A stretch of 15,613 bases of DNA from Desulfovibrio sp. (GTDB lineage Bacteria; Desulfobacterota; Desulfovibrionia; Desulfovibrionales; Desulfovibrionaceae), in contig JAIWOE010000079.1 in NCBI GenBank assembly GCA_020217165.1, positions 1 to 15,613 on the forward strand. The letters are read 5' to 3'. Below are positions 1-7,650 of this stretch, piece by piece. Below the pieces are notes generated by a model. That model worked only from the letters and a program-made list of their open reading frames with translations. It was not told where the DNA came from and did not search any database. Positions within the stretch are counted from its first letter, which is position 1. The number at the start of each line of letters is the position of its first letter. Both the position numbers and the translations under genes were made by a program.

Positions 1-407
1 AAGGTCATGGGCAGGGTGACGTTTTCCAGGGCCGTCATCACCGGAATGAGGTTGAAGGTCTGGAAGATGTAGCCGATCTTGCGGTTGCGCAGCCAGGCCA
101 GCTCATAGGCGTCCAGCTGGGAGACATCCACTTCGTCGATGAAGACCTTGCCTTCCGTAGGCTTGTCCAACCCACCGATCATGTTGAACAAGGTGGACTT
201 GCCAGACCCGGACGGCCCCATGATGGACAGGTACTCCCCGGCCATGATCTCCAGGTCCACGCCCTTGAGGGCCTGCACCCGGTGCTTGCCGAGCTGAAAC
301 TCTTTTTTGACGTTGATCACCCGCACGATGGTGCGCCCGTTGCCGAACTTGCGCGCGGGGGCGGCGGCGGGGCCGGGAGGAGCGGCGGTCTCGTCAGCGT
401 GCTGCAT
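1..407 (-). CDS. ABC transporter ATP-binding protein, MacB/LolD type (3' end outside window)
   Basis: About the first 135 residues of an ABC ATPase are present; the rest lies beyond the window edge. After an Ala/Pro-rich N-terminal stretch of roughly 20 residues, the protein shows the ATPase fold with Walker A GPSGSGKST and a Q-loop in the segment IGYIFQTFNLIPVMTALENV. That arrangement, including FQ.FNL, is typical of the MacB/LolD subfamily, which powers FtsX-like permeases at the inner membrane. The signature motif and Walker B are not visible. I chose the ATG at 405-407 because AGGA lies about 8 nt upstream; an in-frame ATG at 415-417 has no usable spacing. The gene starts 12 nt after the stop of the FtsX-like permease, so the two should form one transporter. 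The substrate cannot be read from the sequence; lipoprotein, lipid or glycan export, or envelope stress extrusion, are all possible. Confidence 0.9.
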   Translation of the reverse strand, partial: MQHADETAAPPGPAAAPARKFGNGRTIVRVINVKKEFQLGKHRVQALKGVDLEIMAGEYLSIMGPSGSGKSTLFNMIGGLDKPTEGKVFIDEVDVSQLDAYELAWLRNRKIGYIFQTFNLIPVMTALENVTLPMT

Positions 408-419
408 GGGGTCTCATCC

Positions 420-1097
420 TCACAGGTCGGCCTTCATGGCCACCACAGGTTGCATGCGGGCGGCCACGTAGGCGGGGTAGCTCACGCCGATGAAGCACAG
501 TCCCACCCCGGCCAGCATGGCCAGGCCCAGGGAGCCCAGCAGGGCGGCTGGCGCCAGCCCGGCAAATGCGGAAAATCCAAACCGAAACAGGCCCAGGAGC
601 ATGGCCCCCAGCCCACCCAGCAGGCTGCCAATGGTGGCCCCGGCCAGACCCTGCATGGTGGCCTCCAGCAAAAACAGCCGCAACACCATGGAATCCAACG
701 CGCCCAGGCACTTCATGATGCCAATTTCCCGAAACCGTTCGGTGACGGCCATGAGCTGGGCATTGACGATGCCCACGGCGCACACCAGGAGCGAAAGCAC
801 GGCAATCCAGCGCTCCTTGGGGCTGGACCCCACGGCGCCGCTGGCGGCGTCCACGTCATAGCCGGCCCGCAGCAGGTGGGCCATGGCGGCCTCGCCCCCG
901 GCCTGCAGGTAGCCCTGGGCCAGGTCCACGTTGACCATGGTGAAACTCAGAAACGCCACCGCCAGCACCAGGCTGATGACGGTGATGACATTGCGCAAGA
1001 ACCGCACCCGCAGGTTGCGCCAGGCGATTTCCACCGACGCGGCCCAGGGCAGCACGATGAGGCGTTGAACACGACGGTGGCCGTTGGCAGCGGACAT
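420..1097 (-). CDS. Short FtsX-like ABC transporter permease
   Basis: A 225-residue inner-membrane permease. Four hydrophobic segments are visible at about 36-54, 97-117, 141-170 and 182-207, the usual number for a MacB/FtsX-type half transporter. Residues 120-133, RFREIGIMKCLGAL, match the conserved cytoplasmic coupling segment of this family, and the C-terminus (MQPVVAMKADL) resembles the usual P-x-x-A-L ending. The segment between the first two membrane helices is only about 40 residues, while MacB- and LolC/E-type proteins carry a periplasmic domain of around 200 residues there. The protein is therefore about half the usual length, with no sign of a frameshift. An AAGGA ribosome-binding site ends 6 nt before the ATG. 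It is followed directly by its ATPase. It lies 103 nt downstream of the glycan operon and may be co-transcribed with it or separate. Confidence 0.88.
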   Translation of the reverse strand: MSAANGHRRVQRLIVLPWAASVEIAWRNLRVRFLRNVITVISLVLAVAFLSFTMVNVDLAQGYLQAGGEAAMAHLLRAGYDVDAASGAVGSSPKERWIAVLSLLVCAVGIVNAQLMAVTERFREIGIMKCLGALDSMVLRLFLLEATMQGLAGATIGSLLGGLGAMLLGLFRFGFSAFAGLAPAALLGSLGLAMLAGVGLCFIGVSYPAYVAARMQPVVAMKADL

Positions 1098-1110
1098 TAT
1101 CTATCCTTAC

Positions 1111-1138
1111 CATGACAACCCGGCCATGACAAACCGGG
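1111..1138. repeat. Tandem 14-bp near-repeat ahead of the FtsX-like permease
   Basis: Two adjacent 14-nt units, CATGACAACCCGGC (1111-1124) and CATGACAAACCGGG (1125-1138), agree at 12 of 14 positions. They sit immediately upstream of the ribosome-binding site of the permease gene, in the 103-nt gap after the deacetylase gene. They could be a direct-repeat operator or a chance duplication. On the minus strand each contains TTGTCA, but I find no convincing -10 at the right distance, so I do not call a promoter. Confidence 0.4.
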
Positions 1139-1200
1139 AGAGCGGAAAATGGTGCGGTGCGGCGCCACAGGCGTTGGCCTATTTTGTACCATAGCTGAGG

Positions 1201-2049
1201 TTAAGCAATGATGACAAGTCTGGGATGGCCCGGAGGGTCCTTTTCTTTCGCCGACTTGCGGCACGCCATGGCCGCCGGCTCCAGGCGCGGATGCCCGGCC
1301 AGCAGGGAGAGAAAGCCCGCCATCCAGTCCAGGGCGGCACGGTTCATGCGCTGATGATGGCACATGATGCCCAGGCGGCCGGCGGCGGCGCCCGACTCCA
1401 GCTCGCCCAGCAATCCCGTCCAGGCTGCGGCTGGTGTCGGCTCCTTGCGGGTGTGCAAATCCACATTCACAAAGATGTCCGGCAGCTCCGGCGGTGCGGG
1501 GGGGCTTGCATTGCGGGAACGAGAAACGGCCGCATAGCCCAGCTCCACCAACAATTCCAGGGTCTCCCCGTCCACCCGGTTCCAGGGCGGGGTGAACAGG
1601 GGCACAAACGCATCTCCCAGCAGGGACTCCAAGCGTCGTCTGCCGGCTTCCAGGTCCTGGCGCTTGTGTTCGCGGGTCCTGGCCGGACCAAACTCCATAC
1701 TCTTGCCGGATGGTTCATGGTTGACGTGCAGGCGGCCGTGCTGGTGCCAGGCAAAGAGCCCGGGAGCGACGGCCGTCTGCGCGGCGAGGATTTTCCAGCG
1801 GGAGGCGGTGATCCAGGCCGGGACAAGGGATGGCGCCAGGGGAATGCGGCGCAGGAGGAACAGCTGGATGAACTCCTGCCAGATGTTGCTGGGCACGCCG
1901 CAATCATCCGCCCGAAAGAACACGGGGCAGGTCCGTGCGCCCAGCGGGTCCAGACGATCCAGACCGCGATCCAGGGCCAGGCGTGCCTGGCGCAGGGCAT
2001 CGTGGGGTACGGCGCGCCACAGGGAGCAGGGGGTGGTGCGCACGGCCAT
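1201..2049 (-). CDS. Polysaccharide deacetylase-like protein
   Basis: A 282-residue protein resembling the polysaccharide deacetylase (CE4/NodB) superfamily, whose members remove N- or O-acetyl groups from glycans using a metal held by Asp and His residues. Visible motifs: FFRADD (Asp48, Asp49) in the place of the usual FDD motif; a histidine cluster WHQHGRLHVNHE (His102, 104, 108, 111); FTPPWNR at 152-158, matching the R/P-P-W-x motif; and MCHHQ (His231/232) near the end. No signal peptide or membrane helix is apparent, so a cytoplasmic or membrane-associated role on a glycan intermediate is likely. The start at 2047-2049 has GGAGG 8 nt upstream and lies 2 nt after the preceding stop; the frame stays open upstream, but that would overlap the MurG-like gene heavily. 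It is the last gene of the six-gene glycan operon. Substrate unknown. Confidence 0.82.
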   Translation of the reverse strand: MAVRTTPCSLWRAVPHDALRQARLALDRGLDRLDPLGARTCPVFFRADDCGVPSNIWQEFIQLFLLRRIPLAPSLVPAWITASRWKILAAQTAVAPGLFAWHQHGRLHVNHEPSGKSMEFGPARTREHKRQDLEAGRRRLESLLGDAFVPLFTPPWNRVDGETLELLVELGYAAVSRSRNASPPAPPELPDIFVNVDLHTRKEPTPAAAWTGLLGELESGAAAGRLGIMCHHQRMNRAALDWMAGFLSLLAGHPRLEPAAMACRKSAKEKDPPGHPRLVIIA

Positions 2050-2051
2050 GT

Positions 2052-3263
2052 TCAGCACCTCCAGGATTGGCGCCAGCCGCGCAGGATGCGGGCCGAGGCG
2101 GCAGCGCCGTTGAGATCGATGGGTGCCTCCCGCGGTGCTGCCCGTGTGTGGACGTGTTGCCGCCCATGCAGGCACGCATCAAGGCGGGCCGCCAGATGTG
2201 CTGGCTCCAACTCCGCCGGGTGCAGCAATTCCAGCAGCCCCCGCCCGGCCAGGGCCGTGGCCCGAAGGCGTTGTTCGCGGTTCTGGTCAAAGGGCAGCAC
2301 CAGCGCTGGCGTCCCCTGGGCCAGCACCCCCATGACGGTGTTGTACCCGGCCAGACTCACGGAACAATCCGCCACGGCCAGCCACTCCTGAAAGTGTGGG
2401 GTGAACCGCTCCAGGGTCATCCACGGTGCCCCCGCTGCCAACTGCTGCAGGGTGCGGAACTCCGCCTCGGCCATGAAGGGGCCGGCAAAGGCCAGCAGCC
2501 GGTGGGGGCGGGTGGTACGCAGCACATAGGAGGCCTCCAGGATGCAGCGCATGAGGTCCAACCCCACGGCCCCGCCGCCGATGCTGGCCAACACCAGGGA
2601 TTCCTCCGGGGACAGGCCAGCCGATGCGCGCCAGGCGTGTCTTGCCGCCTCGGGCACCGGGTCCGGGGCCACATAGCCGCTGTAGGCCAGGGGAATGGCA
2701 ATGTCGGCGGCGCGCTCAAACGTGGCATCCAGGGGAAACAGGGTCGGATCGCTATGCACCAGGAGCCCGGAAAAGTGCCGGTGCAGCATTTCCAGCACGC
2801 GGCGTTCGTAGGCGTCCTGATCCTTTTTTTCCACCAGAATATCCCGCAGGCTGCAGACCACGGGCACGCCGGCGTTGCGGGCATCCTCAAGCAGTGGCTG
2901 GATTTCCTGCCCAAAGCGCTTGCGACCAAAGGGGTACAGTTCCACCAGCAGCAGGTCGGGGGCAAGGTCGGCAAAGGCGTGGCGCAGACGGGTGGTGCGC
3001 TCCATGAACCGTGCCGCCACCAGTTCCTCGCGTCGGGCCGGGTCGTGTTCGCTGCCATCCCCCAGGTGGAGCTGGGAAAAATCCGCGTCCATCATCAGGG
3101 GGGGCAAGGGCAGGTGCCGCACATGGGGGGGCAGGGCGGCCGGGGCTTCGGCGCCGCCGGTGATCAGGTGCACCGTCTCGGGCCCCAGGGCCTGGGCCAC
3201 GGCCAGGCTGCGGAACAGATGCCCCATGCCCAGGACGTGCTGCGTGTAGAACAGAATGCTCAT
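2052..3263 (-). CDS. Predicted glycosyltransferase, MurG-like fold (COG4671 type), copy 2
   Basis: A 403-residue predicted glycosyltransferase of the two-domain GT-B type. The N-terminus, ILFYTQHVLGMGHLFRSLAV, has the Gly-x-Gly-His loop that opens MurG-like and UDP-GlcNAc-epimerase-like enzymes. The C-terminal half has LASIGGGAVG (226-235), SLAGYNTVM (303-311) and LVLPFDQNREQ (321-331), the usual nucleotide-sugar-binding region. It appears paralogous to the gene at 6417-7613, which shares the GLGH/GMGH loop, SLRDIL/GLRDIL, the GGG loop and the GYNT motif at equivalent places. No signal peptide or membrane helix is obvious. The ATG overlaps the stop of the histidine phosphatase gene (ATGA), indicating translational coupling, and the deacetylase gene begins 2 nt after its stop. 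The C-terminal ~30 residues look unconserved. Donor and acceptor sugars cannot be deduced. Confidence 0.85.
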   Translation of the reverse strand: MSILFYTQHVLGMGHLFRSLAVAQALGPETVHLITGGAEAPAALPPHVRHLPLPPLMMDADFSQLHLGDGSEHDPARREELVAARFMERTTRLRHAFADLAPDLLLVELYPFGRKRFGQEIQPLLEDARNAGVPVVCSLRDILVEKKDQDAYERRVLEMLHRHFSGLLVHSDPTLFPLDATFERAADIAIPLAYSGYVAPDPVPEAARHAWRASAGLSPEESLVLASIGGGAVGLDLMRCILEASYVLRTTRPHRLLAFAGPFMAEAEFRTLQQLAAGAPWMTLERFTPHFQEWLAVADCSVSLAGYNTVMGVLAQGTPALVLPFDQNREQRLRATALAGRGLLELLHPAELEPAHLAARLDACLHGRQHVHTRAAPREAPIDLNGAAASARILRGWRQSWRC

Positions 3264-3877
3264 GCCTCGACCGGCTCCAGGCGTTCGTTGAGGTTGAGGA
3301 TGGCCAGCCGCCCGCCGTCTTCCGGCGTCCAGGCAAAGCGATGCAGCCGTTGTGGCTTGAGGGGGTCCGGTTCGTGGGGCAGATACGTCCATCCCAGGCA
3401 ATGGTAGGCCAGGCATTTGAGGGTGCCCTTGTGGGCCACCACCAGGCAGGGCGAGCCGCTATCGGTCAGGGCATGGTCCGCCAGGGCGGCCAGCACCCGG
3501 GCCAGCACCTCGGTGCGGCTTTCCCCACCGGGGGGGCGGAACTCCCAGCCCTTGTGCTCCTGTTCCCGCACGGCCTCTGGGGTTTCCACACAGAGTTCCT
3601 TCACCGTGCGACCCACCCAGTGTCCCCAATCCTGCTCCCGCAGGCGGGAATCCTGGGTGATGGGCAGGGCCAGGGATTCGTTGAGCAGCGCAGCAGTCTC
3701 CATGGCGCGACCCAGATCGCTGGACAGGATGCGCCGCCAGCCCTGGCCGGCCAGGGCGCGGCCCCAGGCGCGGGCCTGCTGGCGCCCCAGGTCGGAGAGG
3801 GGGTGTTCCGTCTGCCCCTGGATGCGTTTGTCCACATTCCACAGGGTTTCCCCATGACGAAGCATGCCGTAGATCAT
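3260..3877 (-). CDS. Histidine phosphatase family protein (phosphoglycerate mutase-like)
   Basis: A 205-residue member of the histidine phosphatase superfamily, whose enzymes move phosphate through a phospho-histidine. The catalytic motif LRHGET is at the N-terminus (His8), followed by Arg57 in SSDLGRAMETA, Glu81 in LREQDWGHW, GGES at 117-120 and the second catalytic histidine His149 in VVAHKGT. The length fits phosphatases of the GpmB/CobC group rather than the longer glycolytic mutase, so glycolysis is an unlikely role. It starts with a strong GGAGG site about 7 nt before the ATG and overlaps the genes on both sides by ATGA. Being embedded among glycosyltransferases, it probably removes phosphate from a sugar phosphate or a lipid- or glycan-linked phosphate; this is inference from position. 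Confidence 0.9.
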   Translation of the reverse strand: MIYGMLRHGETLWNVDKRIQGQTEHPLSDLGRQQARAWGRALAGQGWRRILSSDLGRAMETAALLNESLALPITQDSRLREQDWGHWVGRTVKELCVETPEAVREQEHKGWEFRPPGGESRTEVLARVLAALADHALTDSGSPCLVVAHKGTLKCLAYHCLGWTYLPHEPDPLKPQRLHRFAWTPEDGGRLAILNLNERLEPVEA

Positions 3878-5079
3878 GGCTGGTCCTCCCCCCGGTGGGC
3901 CGCGAGCAGTGCGTGAATGCGCGTTTCCATGCGTGCATAGTTGCGCGTCACGTCGTGATTGGCAAGTACGTAGTCCCGTGCGGAGTCGCCCAGGGCCCGG
4001 CGACGGGCCGGATTGGCGAGCAGATCCCGGATGGCCGTGGCAAAGGCTTCCGCATCATAGGCAGGGGTAATGAGGCCGGATACACCGTGCCGCACCACCT
4101 CTGGCGCGCCGTCGTGATCCCAGGCCACGCAGGGCAGGCCGCAACACTGCGCTTCCAGGTATACCATGCCCAGGCCCTCGCGAATGCCGGGAAAGACGAA
4201 CAGATCGCCGGCAGAATAGAATTCCTGCAGCCGGAAGCGTTCCATCCTGCCCACAAACACGGCCCGGCCCGGCAACTCCGAGGCAGCCAGGGCCTCCAGG
4301 CGGGGTCTTGCAGGACCATCGCCGGCCACGGCCAGACGCAGGGGCGTGCCCTCCCGCAGCAGCCGGCCGGCGGTGCGGATGACCCATTCCAGCCCCTCGG
4401 CCTTCACATCCTCCCGCAGCATGGCGGCCACGGCCAGCACCGGCTCGTCCCCGGCGTTCCAGGCGGCGCGCAGCCTGGCGCGGGCCTGGACGTCAAAGGC
4501 AAACCGATCCGTGCGAATGCCCGGCGCCACATACAGGAGTTTTTCCGGGGGCACGATGCGTCGCAGGTTCTCCAATTCCGGCCGTTTGTTGCTGATGAGC
4601 AGATCCGCCCGCATGAGACCATGTTTGTTCAGCGCATACCCCGGCCGGGTGCGCCAGTGGCGGCGGCGTTTGGTGGCGTAGGCCGGGGCAAAGACGATGT
4701 ATGGCACGCCGCGTCTGGCCGCCAGGGCTCCCAGCAGGTCCGGGGCGCGGTAATAGGCATGGTACGTGAAGATGGCGTCCACCCGGGGCAGCAGGCGCAG
4801 CAGGGCCGCGGCTTCCCGGGCCAGGGCGGGCCAGCGCCAGGGCTCTTCCCAGATGCGGTCCGTGGAAACCTGCCCCGCGGGGAGGATCGTGTGTCCACGT
4901 TGGGCAAAAAAATCCGCCAGATCCCGGGCGATGGTCACATCCCCGGACAGGCGGGGGTGGGCCAGGGGACGCATGGGCGTGACAAAGGCCAGGCGGATGG
5001 AGCGAGTGGGGGGCGTGACGGGCGCGGTGGACAGGTCGTCACCGCAGGCTCGCTCGTCAGCATCGTCAGGTCGCATCAT
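3874..5079 (-). CDS. GT4-family glycosyltransferase (group 1)
   Basis: A 401-residue GT-B glycosyltransferase. The N-terminal domain begins around residue 28 (IRLAFVTPMRPL); the preceding residues are polar and probably disordered. The C-terminal domain carries AVAGDGPARPRLE (250-262), VFVGRME (275-280) and the family E-x7-E motif, FPGIREGLGMVYLEAQCCGLP, with Glu301 and Glu309 binding the nucleotide-sugar donor. Such retaining enzymes act in the cytoplasm on lipid-linked or soluble acceptors. The start is weakly marked: two consecutive ATGs (5077-5079 and 5074-5076) with only a poor GACGGA-like site, 12 nt after the previous stop. The end overlaps the histidine phosphatase start by ATGA. Sugar specificity cannot be read from sequence. 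Confidence 0.92.
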   Translation of the reverse strand: MMRPDDADERACGDDLSTAPVTPPTRSIRLAFVTPMRPLAHPRLSGDVTIARDLADFFAQRGHTILPAGQVSTDRIWEEPWRWPALAREAAALLRLLPRVDAIFTYHAYYRAPDLLGALAARRGVPYIVFAPAYATKRRRHWRTRPGYALNKHGLMRADLLISNKRPELENLRRIVPPEKLLYVAPGIRTDRFAFDVQARARLRAAWNAGDEPVLAVAAMLREDVKAEGLEWVIRTAGRLLREGTPLRLAVAGDGPARPRLEALAASELPGRAVFVGRMERFRLQEFYSAGDLFVFPGIREGLGMVYLEAQCCGLPCVAWDHDGAPEVVRHGVSGLITPAYDAEAFATAIRDLLANPARRRALGDSARDYVLANHDVTRNYARMETRIHALLAAHRGEDQP

Positions 5080-5091
5080 TCCGTCGCATGG

Positions 5092-6420
5092 TCAGGCCGC
5101 GGAGCCATCCGCCACCAGGGTGGAGGGCGAACAGGCCCGCAGGGCAGCGGCGGGCTGTCCCTGTACGTTGCCGGCCCTGGCGTAAATCTGCGCCAGCTCG
5201 CCGATGCAGGCGAGGTTGTCGAACACGGTCTGCACGCGCTGTCTTGCCGCGGGGATGAGGCGTTCGCGCAGGGTATCGTCGGTCAGCAACCGCCTGATGG
5301 CCTCGGCCAGGCCAGCGGCGTCACCACTGGCACAGAGCAGGGCCGTCTGCTCATGCAGGGCCAGTTCCGGAATGGCGGACACCCGCGTGGCCGCCACGGG
5401 CACGCCCATGGCCATGGCCTCGGCGATGACATTGGGGATGCCGTCGCGGTCCCCATCCTTGGCGATCTTGCAGCCCAGCACGAAGCAGTGCGCCTGACGA
5501 TACAGGCCGATGACCTCCTCATGGGTCAGGGTGCCGGGCAGGTCCACCACATCCTCCAGCTCCAGCCGGGCAATCTCCCGCAACAGCGCGGCCTTCTGGG
5601 GCCCGTCCCCCACCAGCACATAGCGGAAGGCCAGCCCCTGGGCCTTGAGCATGGCCAGGGCCGCAAGCACCGTGGGCAGGCCCTTCTTTTCCACAAACCG
5701 GGCCACGGTGAGGATGGTGTATGGCGGTTCCGCCCTGGCCGGCCGGGTCGGGGGGGAAAAGCGGGAAAGCTCAATGCCATGATACACGCAGTGCACCTGC
5801 ACCGTGGGGGCGATGGTTTCCAGGGCGGCCTTGTTGTGCTGCGTGCAGGTGACCACAAAGGCGGCACGCTCCAGCTTGTCGCGTAGGCGGTCGGGCAACT
5901 GGGTGTAGATGTCCTTGGCGTGGGCCGTAAAACTGAAGGGCAGGTCCGTGAGCATGCTTACGTACTGAGCCACGGACGTGGGCGAGTGGGCAAAGTGGGC
6001 ATGCACGTGGATGATGGGTTGGTCCCGCAGAAACGTCTGGGCCAGCATGGCGGCCTGGAACAGGTGCTTCACGCAGGCCACCTTGCTGCTGGAGCCGGGA
6101 ATGCGCGTGAGCATGTAGGCAAACGCCGTGGCAAACTCCCTGGGCCGGCGCAGGGCGAAACACAGGGCATGGAATAGAAACAGGTGCAGATTGCGGAAAA
6201 AATGCTCCGGCAGGTAAAAGACCGGGGCCTTGATTTCATCCACGCAGGCATGGCGGATGAGCTCGCGCGGTGGCCGCATGGAGATGATGGCCAGCCGGAA
6301 GCCCATCTGCTCCAGCACCCTGATTTCATTAATGATAAATGTTTCTGAGATACGTGGATACCCCTTGAGCAGCAGGGCCAGACGCGGCCCGGCCTGTGCC
6401 TTGGAAGCCGCAGCGCTCAT
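5092..6420 (-). CDS. GT4-family glycosyltransferase, WcaL-like
   Basis: A 442-residue GT-B glycosyltransferase. The N-terminus LALLLKGYPRISETFIINEI (14-33) is characteristic of the WcaL/AmsK group of exopolysaccharide glycosyltransferases, where a conserved FP..SETF segment opens the acceptor domain. IIHVHAHFAHSPTSVA (136-151) and FSFTAHAKDIY (162-172) are also typical of that group. The donor site has LTVARFVEKKGL (237-248), VGDGPQ (270-275) and D-x7-E in DRDGIPNVIAEAMAMGVPV (Asp326, Glu334); Asp in the first position is a common variant. The ATG at 6418-6420 has GGGAGG about 7 nt upstream and overlaps the previous stop by ATGA. The last 30 residues are Ala-rich and look unconserved. WcaL adds galactose in colanic acid, but that specificity should not be transferred here. 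Confidence 0.93.
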   Translation of the reverse strand: MSAAASKAQAGPRLALLLKGYPRISETFIINEIRVLEQMGFRLAIISMRPPRELIRHACVDEIKAPVFYLPEHFFRNLHLFLFHALCFALRRPREFATAFAYMLTRIPGSSSKVACVKHLFQAAMLAQTFLRDQPIIHVHAHFAHSPTSVAQYVSMLTDLPFSFTAHAKDIYTQLPDRLRDKLERAAFVVTCTQHNKAALETIAPTVQVHCVYHGIELSRFSPPTRPARAEPPYTILTVARFVEKKGLPTVLAALAMLKAQGLAFRYVLVGDGPQKAALLREIARLELEDVVDLPGTLTHEEVIGLYRQAHCFVLGCKIAKDGDRDGIPNVIAEAMAMGVPVAATRVSAIPELALHEQTALLCASGDAAGLAEAIRRLLTDDTLRERLIPAARQRVQTVFDNLACIGELAQIYARAGNVQGQPAAALRACSPSTLVADGSAA

Positions 6421-7613
6421 GCCTGGCCCTCCCGAAACGCCTGCAGTCGCTGGCGCATCACTTCCAGGCCGGTCATGGGGAACCTGGCCATGGCTTCGTG
6501 GTAGGGCGTCAGGTTCGCGGCCAGGGCGAGGATTTTGTCCCGCAGGTTGTCCGGGGTCAGATCGCCCCAGGGGAGATAATCCGCCAAGCCATGTTCCTTG
6601 AAAATCTGCGCCCGGATGAGCTGCTCGCGCCGGGGGTTGTCCCGCGGGATGATCAGACAGGGCTTGCGTTGGGATAAAATCTCGCAAATGGTGTTGTAGC
6701 CGCCCATGCCCACCACCAGGTCGGCCTGGAGTAGTTGCTTTTCCATTTTTTTGACAAAACTCGTAAAATGCACCCCCACGGCCTTGGCCCGCACGGCCAG
6801 CTCATCGCGCAGTTGCGGCTGCAGGAAGGGCCCGCAGACCATGGAACTGCGGAAGGGAACCCCGGGATTCTGCTCCAGCATGCGCAGGTAGGTGTCCAGC
6901 ACGGGAAAGCCGTCGCCCCCGCCGCCGATGGTCACCAGCACTCGGGGCTTGTCGGAATGGTTGCGGGTCAGGTTGCTGGGGGGGCAGGTGGCGGCCTTCT
7001 TGAAGGAAAATCGTGGAATGTACCCGGTAAAGCGCATTTTTTTGCTGATGGATTCCGGAATGCCGTATTCTTTGATGGGGTCGTACAGCTCCTGCATGCC
7101 GTAGACCCAGATTTCGGAATAGAGCTTGTCCATGGCCTCCAGATCCCCGCGCTCTTCCCATTCCTGGCGGGTGGCTTCGGCGTCGTCCAGAATGTCCCTG
7201 AGGCCAAGGATCACCTTGGTCTGGGGCCTGGTTTTGCGGAACCATTTCAGGGTGGGGGCCACCTCACGCTTGAGCCCCAGGGGCACCTTGTCCACGATGA
7301 ACAGGGCCGGGTCAAAGGCCCGGGCCGTGGCCGTGATGATGTTGCGCCGGATATGCAACGCATGCCGGGCATTGACCTTGATGGAGTGCGGCAGGTACAC
7401 GGTGTTTGATTTTTTGATCATCCCCGGAATGCGCACAAAGTCTATCCCTTCCGGCACATTAAAGCGGCCCACGATGGGCGATCCGGTGAGGATGAGGATG
7501 TTCACGCCTTCCCCCACAAGCTGGGAGGCGATGGCCAACGTGCGACGGATGTGCCCCAGACCATAGGTGTCGTGGGAGTACATCAGAATATTGTACGTGG
7601 AAGGTGCGGACAT
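6417..7613 (-). CDS. Predicted glycosyltransferase, MurG-like fold (COG4671 type), copy 1
   Basis: A 398-residue predicted glycosyltransferase and first gene of the leftward glycan operon. The start region YNILMYSHDTYGLGHIRRTL has the Gly-x-Gly-His loop of the GT-B fold; the donor half shows VLVTIGGGGDG (225-235), VVGMGGYNTICEIL (300-313) and IIPRDNPRREQLIRA (321-335), similar to the C-terminal domain of MurG. I chose the ATG at 7611-7613 because conserved sequence starts a few residues later, although no clear ribosome-binding site precedes it; an upstream in-frame extension to 7715 would run across the divergent control region and looks unlike protein. The 3' end overlaps the WcaL-like gene by ATGA. 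It appears to be a paralogue of the gene at 2052-3263. Function beyond glycosyl transfer is unknown. Confidence 0.87.
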   Translation of the reverse strand: MSAPSTYNILMYSHDTYGLGHIRRTLAIASQLVGEGVNILILTGSPIVGRFNVPEGIDFVRIPGMIKKSNTVYLPHSIKVNARHALHIRRNIITATARAFDPALFIVDKVPLGLKREVAPTLKWFRKTRPQTKVILGLRDILDDAEATRQEWEERGDLEAMDKLYSEIWVYGMQELYDPIKEYGIPESISKKMRFTGYIPRFSFKKAATCPPSNLTRNHSDKPRVLVTIGGGGDGFPVLDTYLRMLEQNPGVPFRSSMVCGPFLQPQLRDELAVRAKAVGVHFTSFVKKMEKQLLQADLVVGMGGYNTICEILSQRKPCLIIPRDNPRREQLIRAQIFKEHGLADYLPWGDLTPDNLRDKILALAANLTPYHEAMARFPMTGLEVMRQRLQAFREGQA

Positions 7614-7650
7614 GGAGGGCGGCAGGCTCGCAATCGGCTGGAGGTTCCTT

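Noticed and set aside
282..1115. A 277-codon plus-strand open frame across the permease and the ATPase start.
   Set aside because: His/Gln/Gly-rich shadow of two genuine ABC transporter genes on the other strand.
1120..1138. CCCGG and CCGGG arms that could form a terminator after the deacetylase gene.
   Set aside because: Only 5 bp, 10-nt loop and no T-run in either direction; better described as part of the tandem repeat.
1935..3407. A 490-codon plus-strand open frame opposite the second MurG-like gene.
   Set aside because: Composition is typical of an antisense shadow, and the opposite strand shows conserved GT-B motifs.
3895..5886. A very long plus-strand open frame (663 codons) opposite the two GT4 genes.
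   Set aside because: It is rich in Gly, Gln, His and Pro with no recognisable motif and lies antisense to two clear glycosyltransferases; long antisense frames are common at this GC content.
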